NCBI GenBank assembly: GCA_001829395.1
Contig: MIBD01000078.1
Location: forward strand, 957 to 6,252
Length of the DNA stretch: 5,296 nucleotides
Direction: 5' to 3'
Source: Spirochaetes bacterium GWF1_49_6
GTDB lineage: Bacteria; Spirochaetota; Brevinematia; Brevinematales; GWF1-51-8
The translations under genes were made by a program, and so were the position numbers. Of the stretch, positions 1-4,568 are shown one piece after another (within the stretch, counting starts at the first letter, position 1; every line of letters begins with the position of its first letter). The notes below the pieces were generated by a model. That model made no database searches. It was not told where the DNA came from and was given only the letters and a program-made list of their open reading frames with translations.

Positions 1-350
1 CTCACTATGACACAACCTTACATCACGGGCTATTTGTTTATTATCCCACGATTTAAAGCGCTTCTTACTCCGGAAAAATTCGTAGAAGGGCGTTTGTCCG
101 AACCTTATTATCCTTCGCTCGGTACTTCTCCCGTTCGGGGGAGTCGCAAAAAGTATATACAGAAAAAACCGACGAAAAACTATCCCTAATTATCCCAAAT
201 AAGTTGAAAGTGACCCCATTGAAATGATCGTTGCTCGCAAGTGAAAAGTAGAAAAAAGAAATCGGAATCATGCATGATGGGATACCAAAAAGAGGACGAC
301 TCACACGATGTGAGAAGTCCCGCGGTGACATGGATGTTAAAAAGCGGGAT
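1..350. other. Intergenic stretch with no supported gene
   Basis: Short open frames exist on both strands (7-189 plus, 65-331 minus, and a plus frame at 241-594 that runs antisense into glnK), but none has a recognisable domain or a convincing ribosome binding site. The composition changes along the stretch. There is a short hairpin-capable sequence at 128-143 (CTCCC, loop GTTCGG, GGGAG) with no T-tract on either side, and a small inverted repeat TCACA-CGA-TGTGA at 301-313. Neither can be given a function. The region may be the 3' intergenic space between glnK and a gene outside the window. Confidence 0.6.
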
Positions 351-380
351 AAAAAAAAGGCGCCCCCGTGTGGGGACGCC
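351..380 (-). terminator. Intrinsic terminator of the amtB-glnK operon
   Basis: Read on the minus strand, the arms GGCGTCCCC and GGGGGCGCC (380-372 and 367-359) form a nine-pair stem with one G-U wobble and a four-base loop ACAC. The hairpin is followed directly by eight T residues (358-351). It begins 18 bases after the glnK stop codon. This is a classical strong rho-independent terminator and marks the end of the operon. Confidence 0.93.
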
Positions 381-398
381 CTGCCTGTTACTGTACGC

Positions 399-746
399 TT
401 ATAAGGCGCTTTCGTTCGTTTCGCCTGTCCGGATACGCAGCACCTTTTCGAGGTTGGTTACGAAGATCTTTCCGTCTCCGATAGCGCCCATCGAACCGCT
501 CTTTGCGCCCGATGCGATCGCTTCGATCACGGGATCGACCATATCGTCCGCCACCGCGAGCTCGAGTTGTATCTTATTCAGGAACTCGACCTGATATTCG
601 CGTCCGCGGTAGAGTTCTTTGTGCCCCTTCTGCTTGCCGTGACCCTGTACGTCGATAACCGTCATGCTGTCTATGCCTTTAGCGTAGAGCTTCTCGCGTA
701 CCGATTCCAGACTTTCCGGTCTGATAATAGCTAATATTAGTTTCAT
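399..746 (-). CDS. glnK: PII nitrogen-regulatory signal protein GlnK
   Basis: PII proteins are cytoplasmic homotrimers that bind ATP/ADP and 2-oxoglutarate and report nitrogen and energy status; GlnK docks on AmtB and blocks ammonium entry when nitrogen is plentiful. The 115 residues align along the whole family length (usually about 112). Seen: the N-terminal strand, the T-loop with GHGKQKG (35-41, including the 2-oxoglutarate-contact Q39 and K40) and YRGREY (46-51), with Tyr51 at the canonical uridylylation position; the nucleotide-binding GDGKIFV (90-96); and IRIRTGE-like basic residues R104 and R106. Oddities: position 49 is Arg where Ala is usual, and three extra residues lie in or near the B-loop (around 83-89). 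The start is supported by AAGGAG seven bases upstream (754-759). It follows amtB by 17 bases, so it is co-transcribed. Tyr51 permits uridylylation, but no GlnD is visible here. Assignment to GlnK rather than GlnB rests on the amtB linkage. Confidence 0.96.
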   Translation of the reverse strand: MKLILAIIRPESLESVREKLYAKGIDSMTVIDVQGHGKQKGHKELYRGREYQVEFLNKIQLELAVADDMVDPVIEAIASGAKSGSMGAIGDGKIFVTNLEKVLRIRTGETNESAL

Positions 747-763
747 ATCTCTACTCCTTTCCG

Positions 764-2047
764 TTATTTATCATGCATGACATAGGCTTCAGTGCCCATC
801 TCACCGACATCAAGGCCTTCGATCTCCTCTTTTTCAGGAACACGGATTTTAAAGACCACGTTGAGGAGCCACCATACGATCAGGCTGATCGGGAAAACGA
901 TAGCCGCAGTGTAACCAATACCTTTGAGCTGGGTAAATATCATCGCGATAGAACCGCTGTAAACCAATCCGCCGTCAACCGCGAAGAATCCGACCAGTAA
1001 AGTACCGGCGACACCGTTGAGAAGGTGAACAGAAGTCGCGCCGACAGGGTCGTCGAGACCGAGGTTTTCAAACATGGGAACACCGTATACTATAATCACA
1101 CCCGCTATAGTACCAATGAGCGCCGCGCCTCCTACAGTTACCGCGTTACATCCAGCGGTAATGGCGACCAATCCGCCCAGAAGCCCGTTCAGCATCATAC
1201 CGAAGTCCGGTTTCTTGAAGCGTATCCATGACAGCAGGGTGGCAGTGAGCATACCGGTTACGCCGGCCATGTTCGTATTCACCGCGATCTTGATCACATC
1301 CTCGTTTACGGCGAGCATAGAACCGGGGTTAAACCCAAACCATCCGAGCCAGAGGATAAAGGTACCTAAAGTCGCGAGGGACATCGAGTGCCCGGGAATA
1401 ACGTTCACTTTATGCTTCCCGCCGACTTTGCTGAACTTCCCGAGACGCGGCCCGAGGATAATGATACCCGCTAATGCGGCCCATCCGCCGACCGAGTGTA
1501 CCACAGTAGAACCAGCGAAATCGATGAACCCGTCTTTAAACAGGAATCCGTCGGGGTTCCAGATCATCATACCGACAAGCGGGTAGACCAATGCTACCAG
1601 TATCAGGGAGAAGAGCACGAATACAAGGAACTTGCTCCGTTCCGCGATAGCGCCGGATACGATTGTCGCGGCGGTACCCGCGAACACCAACTGGAAGAAG
1701 AAGAATGCCATTTCAGGGATAGTCGGCCCTGTCGGGTAGGCTGTTCCCATCGAGTAGAAGAACAAACCGCTTCCGAAGTTGGTAAACACCTTGAACATTA
1801 AGGCGTAACCTACAGCCCAGAAGGCCATAGTCGCCAGGCCGAAGACCACAAAGTTCTTCGCCATCACCACAACCGCGTTCTTAGCGCGGACAAACCCAGT
1901 CTCCACGAACGCGAAACCCGCATTCATGAAGAAGACCAACACGCCCGCGATCAGTACCCAAATGGTGTCAAGCCAGTTGAATTCTGGAACTGCCGGGGCT
2001 GCTTGAGCGGCGATGTTAGTGACCGCCTGCAGAATCTCGTTCGTCAT
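764..2047 (-). CDS. amtB: Ammonium transporter AmtB
   Basis: Amt/MEP/Rh channel (inner membrane trimer) that conducts ammonium. The 427 residues are strongly hydrophobic, consistent with the family's 11 membrane helices. Landmarks, matched to E. coli AmtB: Trp163 (W148); the signature DFAGSTVVH at 176-184 with Asp176 (D160) and pore His184 (H168); WFGFNPGS at 236-243 with Phe239 (F215) and Ser243 (S219); and DDPVGATSVH at 332-341 with the second pore His341 (H318). The outer-gate Phe107 position appears to be Ala126, a variation I believe occurs in other family members. The cytoplasmic tail ends GLDVGEMGTEAY (411-422), the region that contacts GlnK, with the usual HGE changed to MGT. Start choice: ATG at 2047 has GGAGG seven bases upstream; an in-frame TTG at 2065 would place that site inside the gene. 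It is first in the operon, under a sigma-54 promoter, with glnK 17 bases downstream. Confidence 0.97.
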   Translation of the reverse strand: MTNEILQAVTNIAAQAAPAVPEFNWLDTIWVLIAGVLVFFMNAGFAFVETGFVRAKNAVVVMAKNFVVFGLATMAFWAVGYALMFKVFTNFGSGLFFYSMGTAYPTGPTIPEMAFFFFQLVFAGTAATIVSGAIAERSKFLVFVLFSLILVALVYPLVGMMIWNPDGFLFKDGFIDFAGSTVVHSVGGWAALAGIIILGPRLGKFSKVGGKHKVNVIPGHSMSLATLGTFILWLGWFGFNPGSMLAVNEDVIKIAVNTNMAGVTGMLTATLLSWIRFKKPDFGMMLNGLLGGLVAITAGCNAVTVGGAALIGTIAGVIIVYGVPMFENLGLDDPVGATSVHLLNGVAGTLLVGFFAVDGGLVYSGSIAMIFTQLKGIGYTAAIVFPISLIVWWLLNVVFKIRVPEKEEIEGLDVGEMGTEAYVMHDK

Positions 2048-2054
2048 CTCAGAA

Positions 2055-2059
2055 CCTCC
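2055..2059 (-). promoter_or_regulatory. Ribosome binding site that decides the amtB start
   Basis: On the minus strand GGAGG (2059-2055) sits seven bases before the ATG at 2047. The longer reading starting at TTG 2065 (six residues more) has no such site and would overlap this one, so the 427-residue protein is preferred. Confidence 0.85.
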
Positions 2060-2084
2060 ATGCAATAGTATTTTTTCTATCTAT

Positions 2085-2104
2085 GCCGCGTACTGATTCG
2101 CGGC
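2085..2104 (-). promoter_or_regulatory. 5' stem-loop at the predicted start of the amtB mRNA
   Basis: On the minus strand GCCGCG (2104-2099), an eight-base loop and CGCGGC (2090-2085) form a perfect six-pair GC-only stem. The sigma-54 -12 element predicts transcription to begin at about G2104, which is the first base of this stem. The hairpin is therefore expected at the extreme 5' end of the transcript, a placement that commonly protects mRNA from 5' end-dependent decay. It lies well upstream of the ribosome binding site and should not block it. The stem is seen; its role is inferred. Confidence 0.6.
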
Positions 2105-2114
2105 ACTATATATA

Positions 2115-2131
2115 AGCAAGAGCCGTGCCAA
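2115..2131 (-). promoter_or_regulatory. Sigma-54 (RpoN) promoter of amtB-glnK
   Basis: The minus strand reads TTGGCACGGCTCTTGCT, a match at every defined position of the sigma-54 consensus YTGGCACG-N4-TTGCW. GG of the -24 element is at 2129-2128 and GC of the -12 element at 2117-2116, predicting +1 near 2104 and a leader of about 57 bases. Sigma-54 promoters of amtB/glnK operons are typically activated by NtrC under nitrogen limitation, so the site and the genes support each other. The enhancer-binding sites were not identified with confidence. Confidence 0.92.
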
Positions 2132-2145
2132 AATATTACGCACTC

Positions 2146-2172
2146 TTATCTCTATATATACTTCATAGATAA
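2146..2172. repeat. Inverted repeat upstream of the sigma-54 promoter
   Basis: TTATCT (2146-2151) and AGATAA (2167-2172) are perfect six-base inverted arms whose centres are 21 bases apart, about two helical turns. They lie about 42-68 bases upstream of the predicted amtB start site. The spacing would suit a dimeric regulator, but the sequence is not an NtrC consensus and the region is AT-rich, so chance is possible. Confidence 0.25.
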
Positions 2173-2216
2173 CAAAAATTTTAACGCGCGCGAAAAATAG
2201 AAAATGCCTAATATAT

Positions 2217-2270
2217 AATCATAAGCAAGTATAGTGGCTATTATAACATCATGTCTGCTCTTGTATGATT
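2217..2270. repeat. Long-spaced inverted repeat in the divergent intergenic region
   Basis: AATCATA (2217-2223) and TATGATT (2264-2270) are perfect seven-base inverted arms. Homology extends inward imperfectly (GCAAG at 2225-2229 against CTTG at 2260-2263). They lie about 113-166 bases upstream of the predicted amtB start, the usual distance range for sigma-54 enhancer sites, and just upstream of the DAHP synthase promoter. No known operator is recognised. Nothing else clear is seen in 2131-2299 apart from a short CGCGCGCG run near 2184-2192. Confidence 0.25.
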
Positions 2271-2299
2271 GATATATAGACACTGGCTGCGGAATATCT

Positions 2300-2328
2300 T
2301 TGAAATTTTAACTGTTTCCTATTATAAT
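2300..2328 (+). promoter_or_regulatory. Sigma-70-type promoter of the DAHP synthase gene
   Basis: TTGAAA (2300-2305) and TATAAT (2323-2328) are separated by exactly 17 bases: one mismatch in the -35 box and a perfect -10 box. Transcription should begin at about 2334-2337, leaving a leader of only some 11-14 bases that is mostly the ribosome binding site. It also shows that the in-frame ATG at 2330 lies upstream of the transcript and cannot be the start from this promoter. Confidence 0.82.
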
Positions 2329-2336
2329 TATGGTTC

Positions 2337-2342
2337 AGGAGG
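2337..2342 (+). promoter_or_regulatory. Ribosome binding site that decides the DAHP synthase start
   Basis: A perfect AGGAGG is followed after five bases by ATG 2348, and after eleven by a second in-frame ATG at 2354. The ATG at 2330 is upstream of this site and overlaps the end of the promoter. The start at 2348 is preferred, with 2354 as a close alternative. Confidence 0.82.
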
Positions 2343-2347
2343 CGGAT

Positions 2348-3700
2348 ATGACTATGCTAAAATGGAGCAAGAATAGCTGGAGGGATTTCCCAGCGGCGCA
2401 GCAGCCGGATTATCCCGATATGCAGAAACTGAACTCGACCCTTGACGATATCGGGGCATTACCGCCGCTCGTCTTTTCCGGCGAGATAGAGAAACTGAAG
2501 GCAGAGATCGCCGATGCCGGGATGGGAAAAAAGTTCCTGCTCCAGGGCGGCGACTGCGCCGAGCGTTTTATCGACTGCAACTCACCCTCCATTATCAATA
2601 AAATCAAGATACTGCTCCAGATGAGCGTCCTGCTCACTCACGGCATGCATCATCCGGTCGTCCGTATCGGGCGTATCGCCGGGCAATACGCGAAGCCGCG
2701 TTCCAACCCGATGGAGACGATCGGCGGGGTGGAGCTCCCGAGCTATAAAGGGGATAACATTAACGGGATCGAACCGGCCCTCGGCGCGCGGATTCCCGAC
2801 CCGGAGCGGATGCGGAAGAGCTACTTTTATTCCGCCGCGACCCTGAACTTCGTCCGCGCGATGATAGACGGGGGATACGCCGACCTGCACCATCCCTATA
2901 CATGGAATCTCTACTCGATAGAAAAAAGCCCGCGATGGCCGGAGTATAAGCGCCGAGTGGACAGTCTCCTCGATTCAATCCGCTTCATGGAGACATTCGG
3001 CGGGCTGAACTCCGAGAGCCTCGGACGTATCGAGTTTTATACGTCTCACGAGGGATTATTACTTGGGTACGAGGAGGCGATGACCCGTAAGTCGCCGTTG
3101 AACGATAAGTATTATAATTTCGGGGCGCACATGCTCTGGATCGGCGAACGCACCCGGCAGATCGACGGGGCGCATGTCGAGTACTTCCGGGGTATCGCGA
3201 ACCCTGTCGGAGTGAAGATCGGCCCGAAGATTACGCCCGACGAACTGGTCGAACTTGTCCGTAAGCTGAACCCGTCGAACGAGCCAGGTAAAGTGACGCT
3301 GATCAGCCGGATGGGCGCGTCGAAGATAGAAGCTGGATTACCGCCGTTGATCGGCGCGGTGAACAAGGCGGGGTTATGCGTCACATGGAGCTGCGATCCG
3401 ATGCACGGGAATACGATCAGCGTGGGCGAGGGCGGCGACGCGTACAAAACGCGGGACTTTAACGCTATCCTCGACGAGCTGTCGAAGGCGTTCGGTGTGC
3501 ACCGCACGGCGGGGAGTATTCTTTCCGGCGTGCATTTCGAGCTGACCGGGGACGATGTGACCGAATGTATCGGGGGTTCGCAGGAGCTGACGCATACCGA
3601 CCTCGGCAAGAACTACGAGACCTATGTCGACCCGCGCCTGAACTATCACCAGGCGTTGGAGATGGCGTTTCTGATTACGAGCGTGATGCGTGATGCTTAA
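2348..3700 (+). CDS. aroG: Class II 3-deoxy-7-phosphoheptulonate (DAHP) synthase
   Basis: Condenses phosphoenolpyruvate and erythrose 4-phosphate to DAHP, the first committed step of the shikimate pathway to aromatic amino acids; cytoplasmic. The 450 residues match the plant/Mycobacterium-type (class II, AroAII) family over its full length. Metal ligands as in the M. tuberculosis enzyme are in place: Cys70 in QGGDCAE, His353 in CDPMHGNT, Glu398 in GVHFELTG, Asp428 in DPRLN. Phosphate/PEP contacts are Arg109 (GRIAGQYAKPRS), Glu267-Arg268 (IGERTRQIDGAH), Lys290 (GVKIGPK) and Arg321 (SRMG). All are offset by a near-constant 16-17 residues (13 for the last two metal ligands) from the mycobacterial numbering as I recall it. 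The product should be active. It is a single-gene unit with its own promoter, divergent from amtB. Its last codons are duplicated at 4475-4513, and its final 26 bases overlap the antitoxin gene tail-to-tail. The symbol follows M. tuberculosis usage; phenazine-operon paralogues (phzC) share the fold, but no phenazine genes are visible. Confidence 0.96.
   Translation: MTMLKWSKNSWRDFPAAQQPDYPDMQKLNSTLDDIGALPPLVFSGEIEKLKAEIADAGMGKKFLLQGGDCAERFIDCNSPSIINKIKILLQMSVLLTHGMHHPVVRIGRIAGQYAKPRSNPMETIGGVELPSYKGDNINGIEPALGARIPDPERMRKSYFYSAATLNFVRAMIDGGYADLHHPYTWNLYSIEKSPRWPEYKRRVDSLLDSIRFMETFGGLNSESLGRIEFYTSHEGLLLGYEEAMTRKSPLNDKYYNFGAHMLWIGERTRQIDGAHVEYFRGIANPVGVKIGPKITPDELVELVRKLNPSNEPGKVTLISRMGASKIEAGLPPLIGAVNKAGLCVTWSCDPMHGNTISVGEGGDAYKTRDFNAILDELSKAFGVHRTAGSILSGVHFELTGDDVTECIGGSQELTHTDLGKNYETYVDPRLNYHQALEMAFLITSVMRDA
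3656..3694 (+). repeat. Direct repeat, copy 1 (3' end of the DAHP synthase gene)
   Basis: These 39 bases, encoding the residues up to MRD at the C-terminus, match 4475-4513 at 36 positions. Differences are at 3658 (G/C), 3670 (T/C) and 3678 (C/T). Similarity stops abruptly on both sides. The two copies are 819 bases apart and enclose the whole toxin-antitoxin module, like the paired ends left by a DNA segment inserted into the 3' end of a gene. Confidence 0.9.
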
Positions 3701-4106
3701 TTCTTTTCAGGTATAAATAAGAATTTTTTATATTTTTTTCTTTTATACAAACACGTTCGTTTATTAAAGATTCTCGATTATTTACAACACGGCTAATACT
3801 TTTATAATTAGTTTTTTTCATATAAACTATTCTAATAATGGTATTTTTTGAGCCGCTTCGAGGAACTATGTTGATTACTTTTTTATTCATTTGTTCCATT
3901 CGGAAAATAAAAGCATCCACAGGATCAGGAGCTTCTGTAGGGAATTTTTCTAGTTCATAATCGTTGATAAGAACAGCCCACGTTTCTAATAAGATACCCT
4001 CCTTACTATCAGGATTAGGATCAATATCAATCAGTTTTTCGACCAAGGTTAAAGCCTCTTGATACTCTTCATTATTCTTTATTACTTTTGGAATTGTACT
4101 ATTCAT
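3675..4106 (-). CDS. higA: HigA-like antitoxin with diverged C-terminal half
   Basis: Partner antitoxin of the HigB-like toxin. The N-terminal half is typical of the COG5499-type HigA family: an acidic helix with NNEEYQEAL and VEKLIDIDPNPDSKEG (about 12-36), LETWAVLINDYE (about 39-50), and the diagnostic DPVDAFIFRMEQM (about 60-72). The expected Xre-like helix-turn-helix follows in frame but is weak: VPRSGSKN aligns with the usual VPYxGSKN, then IRIV replaces SEVL and little beyond conserved spacing remains. About 18 further residues after IKEKN run into the antisense strand of the DAHP synthase gene, ending in ASRS at a stop inside that gene, so the native stop appears lost. The start ATG 4106 has AAAGGAG six to seven bases upstream and overlaps the toxin gene by eight bases, suggesting translational coupling; earlier in-frame ATGs lie in the toxin gene. 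It may be a decaying or rapidly evolving antitoxin. 143 residues against roughly 110-130 usual. Confidence 0.75.
   Translation of the reverse strand: MNSTIPKVIKNNEEYQEALTLVEKLIDIDPNPDSKEGILLETWAVLINDYELEKFPTEAPDPVDAFIFRMEQMNKKVINIVPRSGSKNTIIRIVYMKKTNYKSISRVVNNRESLINERVCIKEKNIKNSYLYLKRIKHHASRS
3699..3740 (+). terminator. Candidate terminator of the DAHP synthase gene
   Basis: AATTCTT (3699-3705) and AAGAATT (3719-3725) form a seven-pair AT-rich stem around a 13-base loop, followed by a T-rich run to 3740. It begins at the stop codon. The stem is weak and sits in very AT-rich DNA, so it may be poor. It lies inside the 3' part of the convergent antitoxin gene, meaning the two transcription units overlap here. 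Confidence 0.4.
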
Positions 4107-4413
4107 CGGTAGCTCCTTTGTCTGCTTTTTCCCAATCTTTCTTTTGATAATCTTCATGTGTCCCGAACCATATAATATACACGGTTTTATTTTTGTAAGC
4201 AACTTTTATCACTAAACGGTATGTATTTCCTTTTATATTAAAAATTACTATATTGTTATGCAGGAAACTTGCAGTACGATATTTGTTCTTAATATCTTGC
4301 GTTGTATTCCATATTACCTTCTCACATTCAGTTATCCAGCAATTTATAGATTTTTTGCAATCGGTGTATTTTCGTTTAGCCTGATCCGTTATCTGCCGGT
4401 TAACTATTCTCAT
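4099..4413 (-). CDS. higB: HigB-type mRNA interferase toxin
   Basis: Type II toxin of the HigB_toxin (RelE-superfamily) group, which cleaves mRNA on the ribosome and is held inactive by its antitoxin. The 104 residues match the family length. Seen: basic N-terminus MRIVNRQ; W35 followed by TTQDIKNKYRTASFLHNN (37-54); the family core IFNIKGNTYRLVIKV (57-71); and YIIWFGTHEDY (79-89) corresponding to the usual YIRFIGTHAEYD, with the conserved His86 and Tyr89. Two usually basic positions are changed: NNRV to NNIV at 55, and IRF to IWF near 82, so activity should not be assumed. There is no Shine-Dalgarno site; a strong promoter places the likely transcript start at the A of the ATG, so the mRNA is probably leaderless. 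Toxin-first order with an eight-base overlap to the antitoxin is typical of HigBA. It is markedly AT-rich compared with the DAHP synthase gene next door, consistent with transfer. Confidence 0.88.
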   Translation of the reverse strand: MRIVNRQITDQAKRKYTDCKKSINCWITECEKVIWNTTQDIKNKYRTASFLHNNIVIFNIKGNTYRLVIKVAYKNKTVYIIWFGTHEDYQKKDWEKADKGATDE

Positions 4414-4418
4414 AAATA

Positions 4419-4447
4419 AATATAGCCCGATTTGATAAATATGTCAA
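4419..4447 (-). promoter_or_regulatory. Sigma-70 promoter of the toxin-antitoxin operon
   Basis: On the minus strand a perfect TTGACA (4447-4442) is followed after 17 bases by TATATT (4424-4419). Only five bases separate the -10 box from the toxin ATG at 4413, so the predicted start site coincides with the start codon. Confidence 0.8.
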
Positions 4448-4450
4448 AAA

Positions 4451-4467
4451 GTTCTGAATATCAGAAC
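4451..4467. promoter_or_regulatory. Palindromic operator candidate for autoregulation
   Basis: GTTCTGA (4451-4457) and TCAGAAC (4461-4467) are perfect seven-base inverted arms around ATA. The palindrome ends three bases upstream of the -35 box of the toxin-antitoxin promoter. HigA-type antitoxins repress their own promoters by binding such palindromes. Placement and symmetry support that role; the weak helix-turn-helix of this antitoxin leaves it uncertain whether it still binds. Confidence 0.65.
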
Positions 4468-4474
4468 AAACACT

Positions 4475-4513
4475 TTCGAGATGGCGTTCCTGATTATGAG
4501 CGTGATGCGTGAT
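4475..4513 (+). repeat. Direct repeat, copy 2 (orphan 3' end of a DAHP synthase gene)
   Basis: This 39-base segment matches 3656-3694 at 36 positions. Read in the DAHP synthase frame it gives FEMAFLIMSVMRD, followed by Lys-Asn and a stop at 4520-4522, so it preserves a complete alternative gene end (MRDKN rather than MRDA). No DAHP synthase sequence precedes it. It is best explained as the original or the imported gene end left on the far side of the inserted toxin-antitoxin segment. Confidence 0.88.
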
Positions 4514-4516
4514 AAA

Positions 4517-4557
4517 AACTAAAAAGGTAATTCCTCGAGGTTTTTCAGCGAGGCCTT
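4517..4557 (-). terminator. Candidate terminator of the barrel-protein gene
   Basis: On the minus strand AAGG (4557-4554) plus CCTCG (4553-4549), an 11-base loop, and CGAGG (4537-4533) followed after a five-base bulge by CCTT (4527-4524) can pair. The next bases are T-rich (CTTTTTAGTTTTT). It lies just after the stop at 4569. The stem is imperfect, and CCTCGAGG (4533-4540) is itself a competing palindrome. Confidence 0.35.
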
Positions 4558-4568
4558 GGCTAATCACT

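Noticed and set aside
128..143. Hairpin CTCCC-GTTCGG-GGGAG as a terminator
   Set aside because: No T-tract follows on either strand and no gene end is nearby.
7..189. Plus-strand frame of 60 codons at the left edge
   Set aside because: No Shine-Dalgarno site can be judged so close to the edge and the product resembles nothing; insufficient support.
301..313. TCACA-CGA-TGTGA as a CRP-type site
   Set aside because: CRP sites have the reverse order of half-sites (TGTGA-N6-TCACA), and no promoter is adjacent.
65..331. Minus-strand frame of 88 codons beyond the glnK terminator
   Set aside because: No ribosome binding site, no recognisable domain, low-complexity composition; it is most likely chance.
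268..780. The ten-base palindrome TCATGCATGA occurs at 268-277 and again at 771-780
   Set aside because: Shared ten-mers are expected by chance in a window of this size, and the second copy simply encodes the last residues of AmtB.
1074..1586. Long plus-strand frame antisense to amtB
   Set aside because: It is a shadow of the amtB codon pattern, with no ribosome binding site or domain.
3112..3609. Long minus-strand frame inside the DAHP synthase gene
   Set aside because: It is a shadow frame opposite a fully conserved enzyme gene.
3675..4513. Insertion sequence or transposon between the repeats
   Set aside because: No transposase or integrase frame and no terminal inverted repeats were found; only the direct repeat supports mobility.
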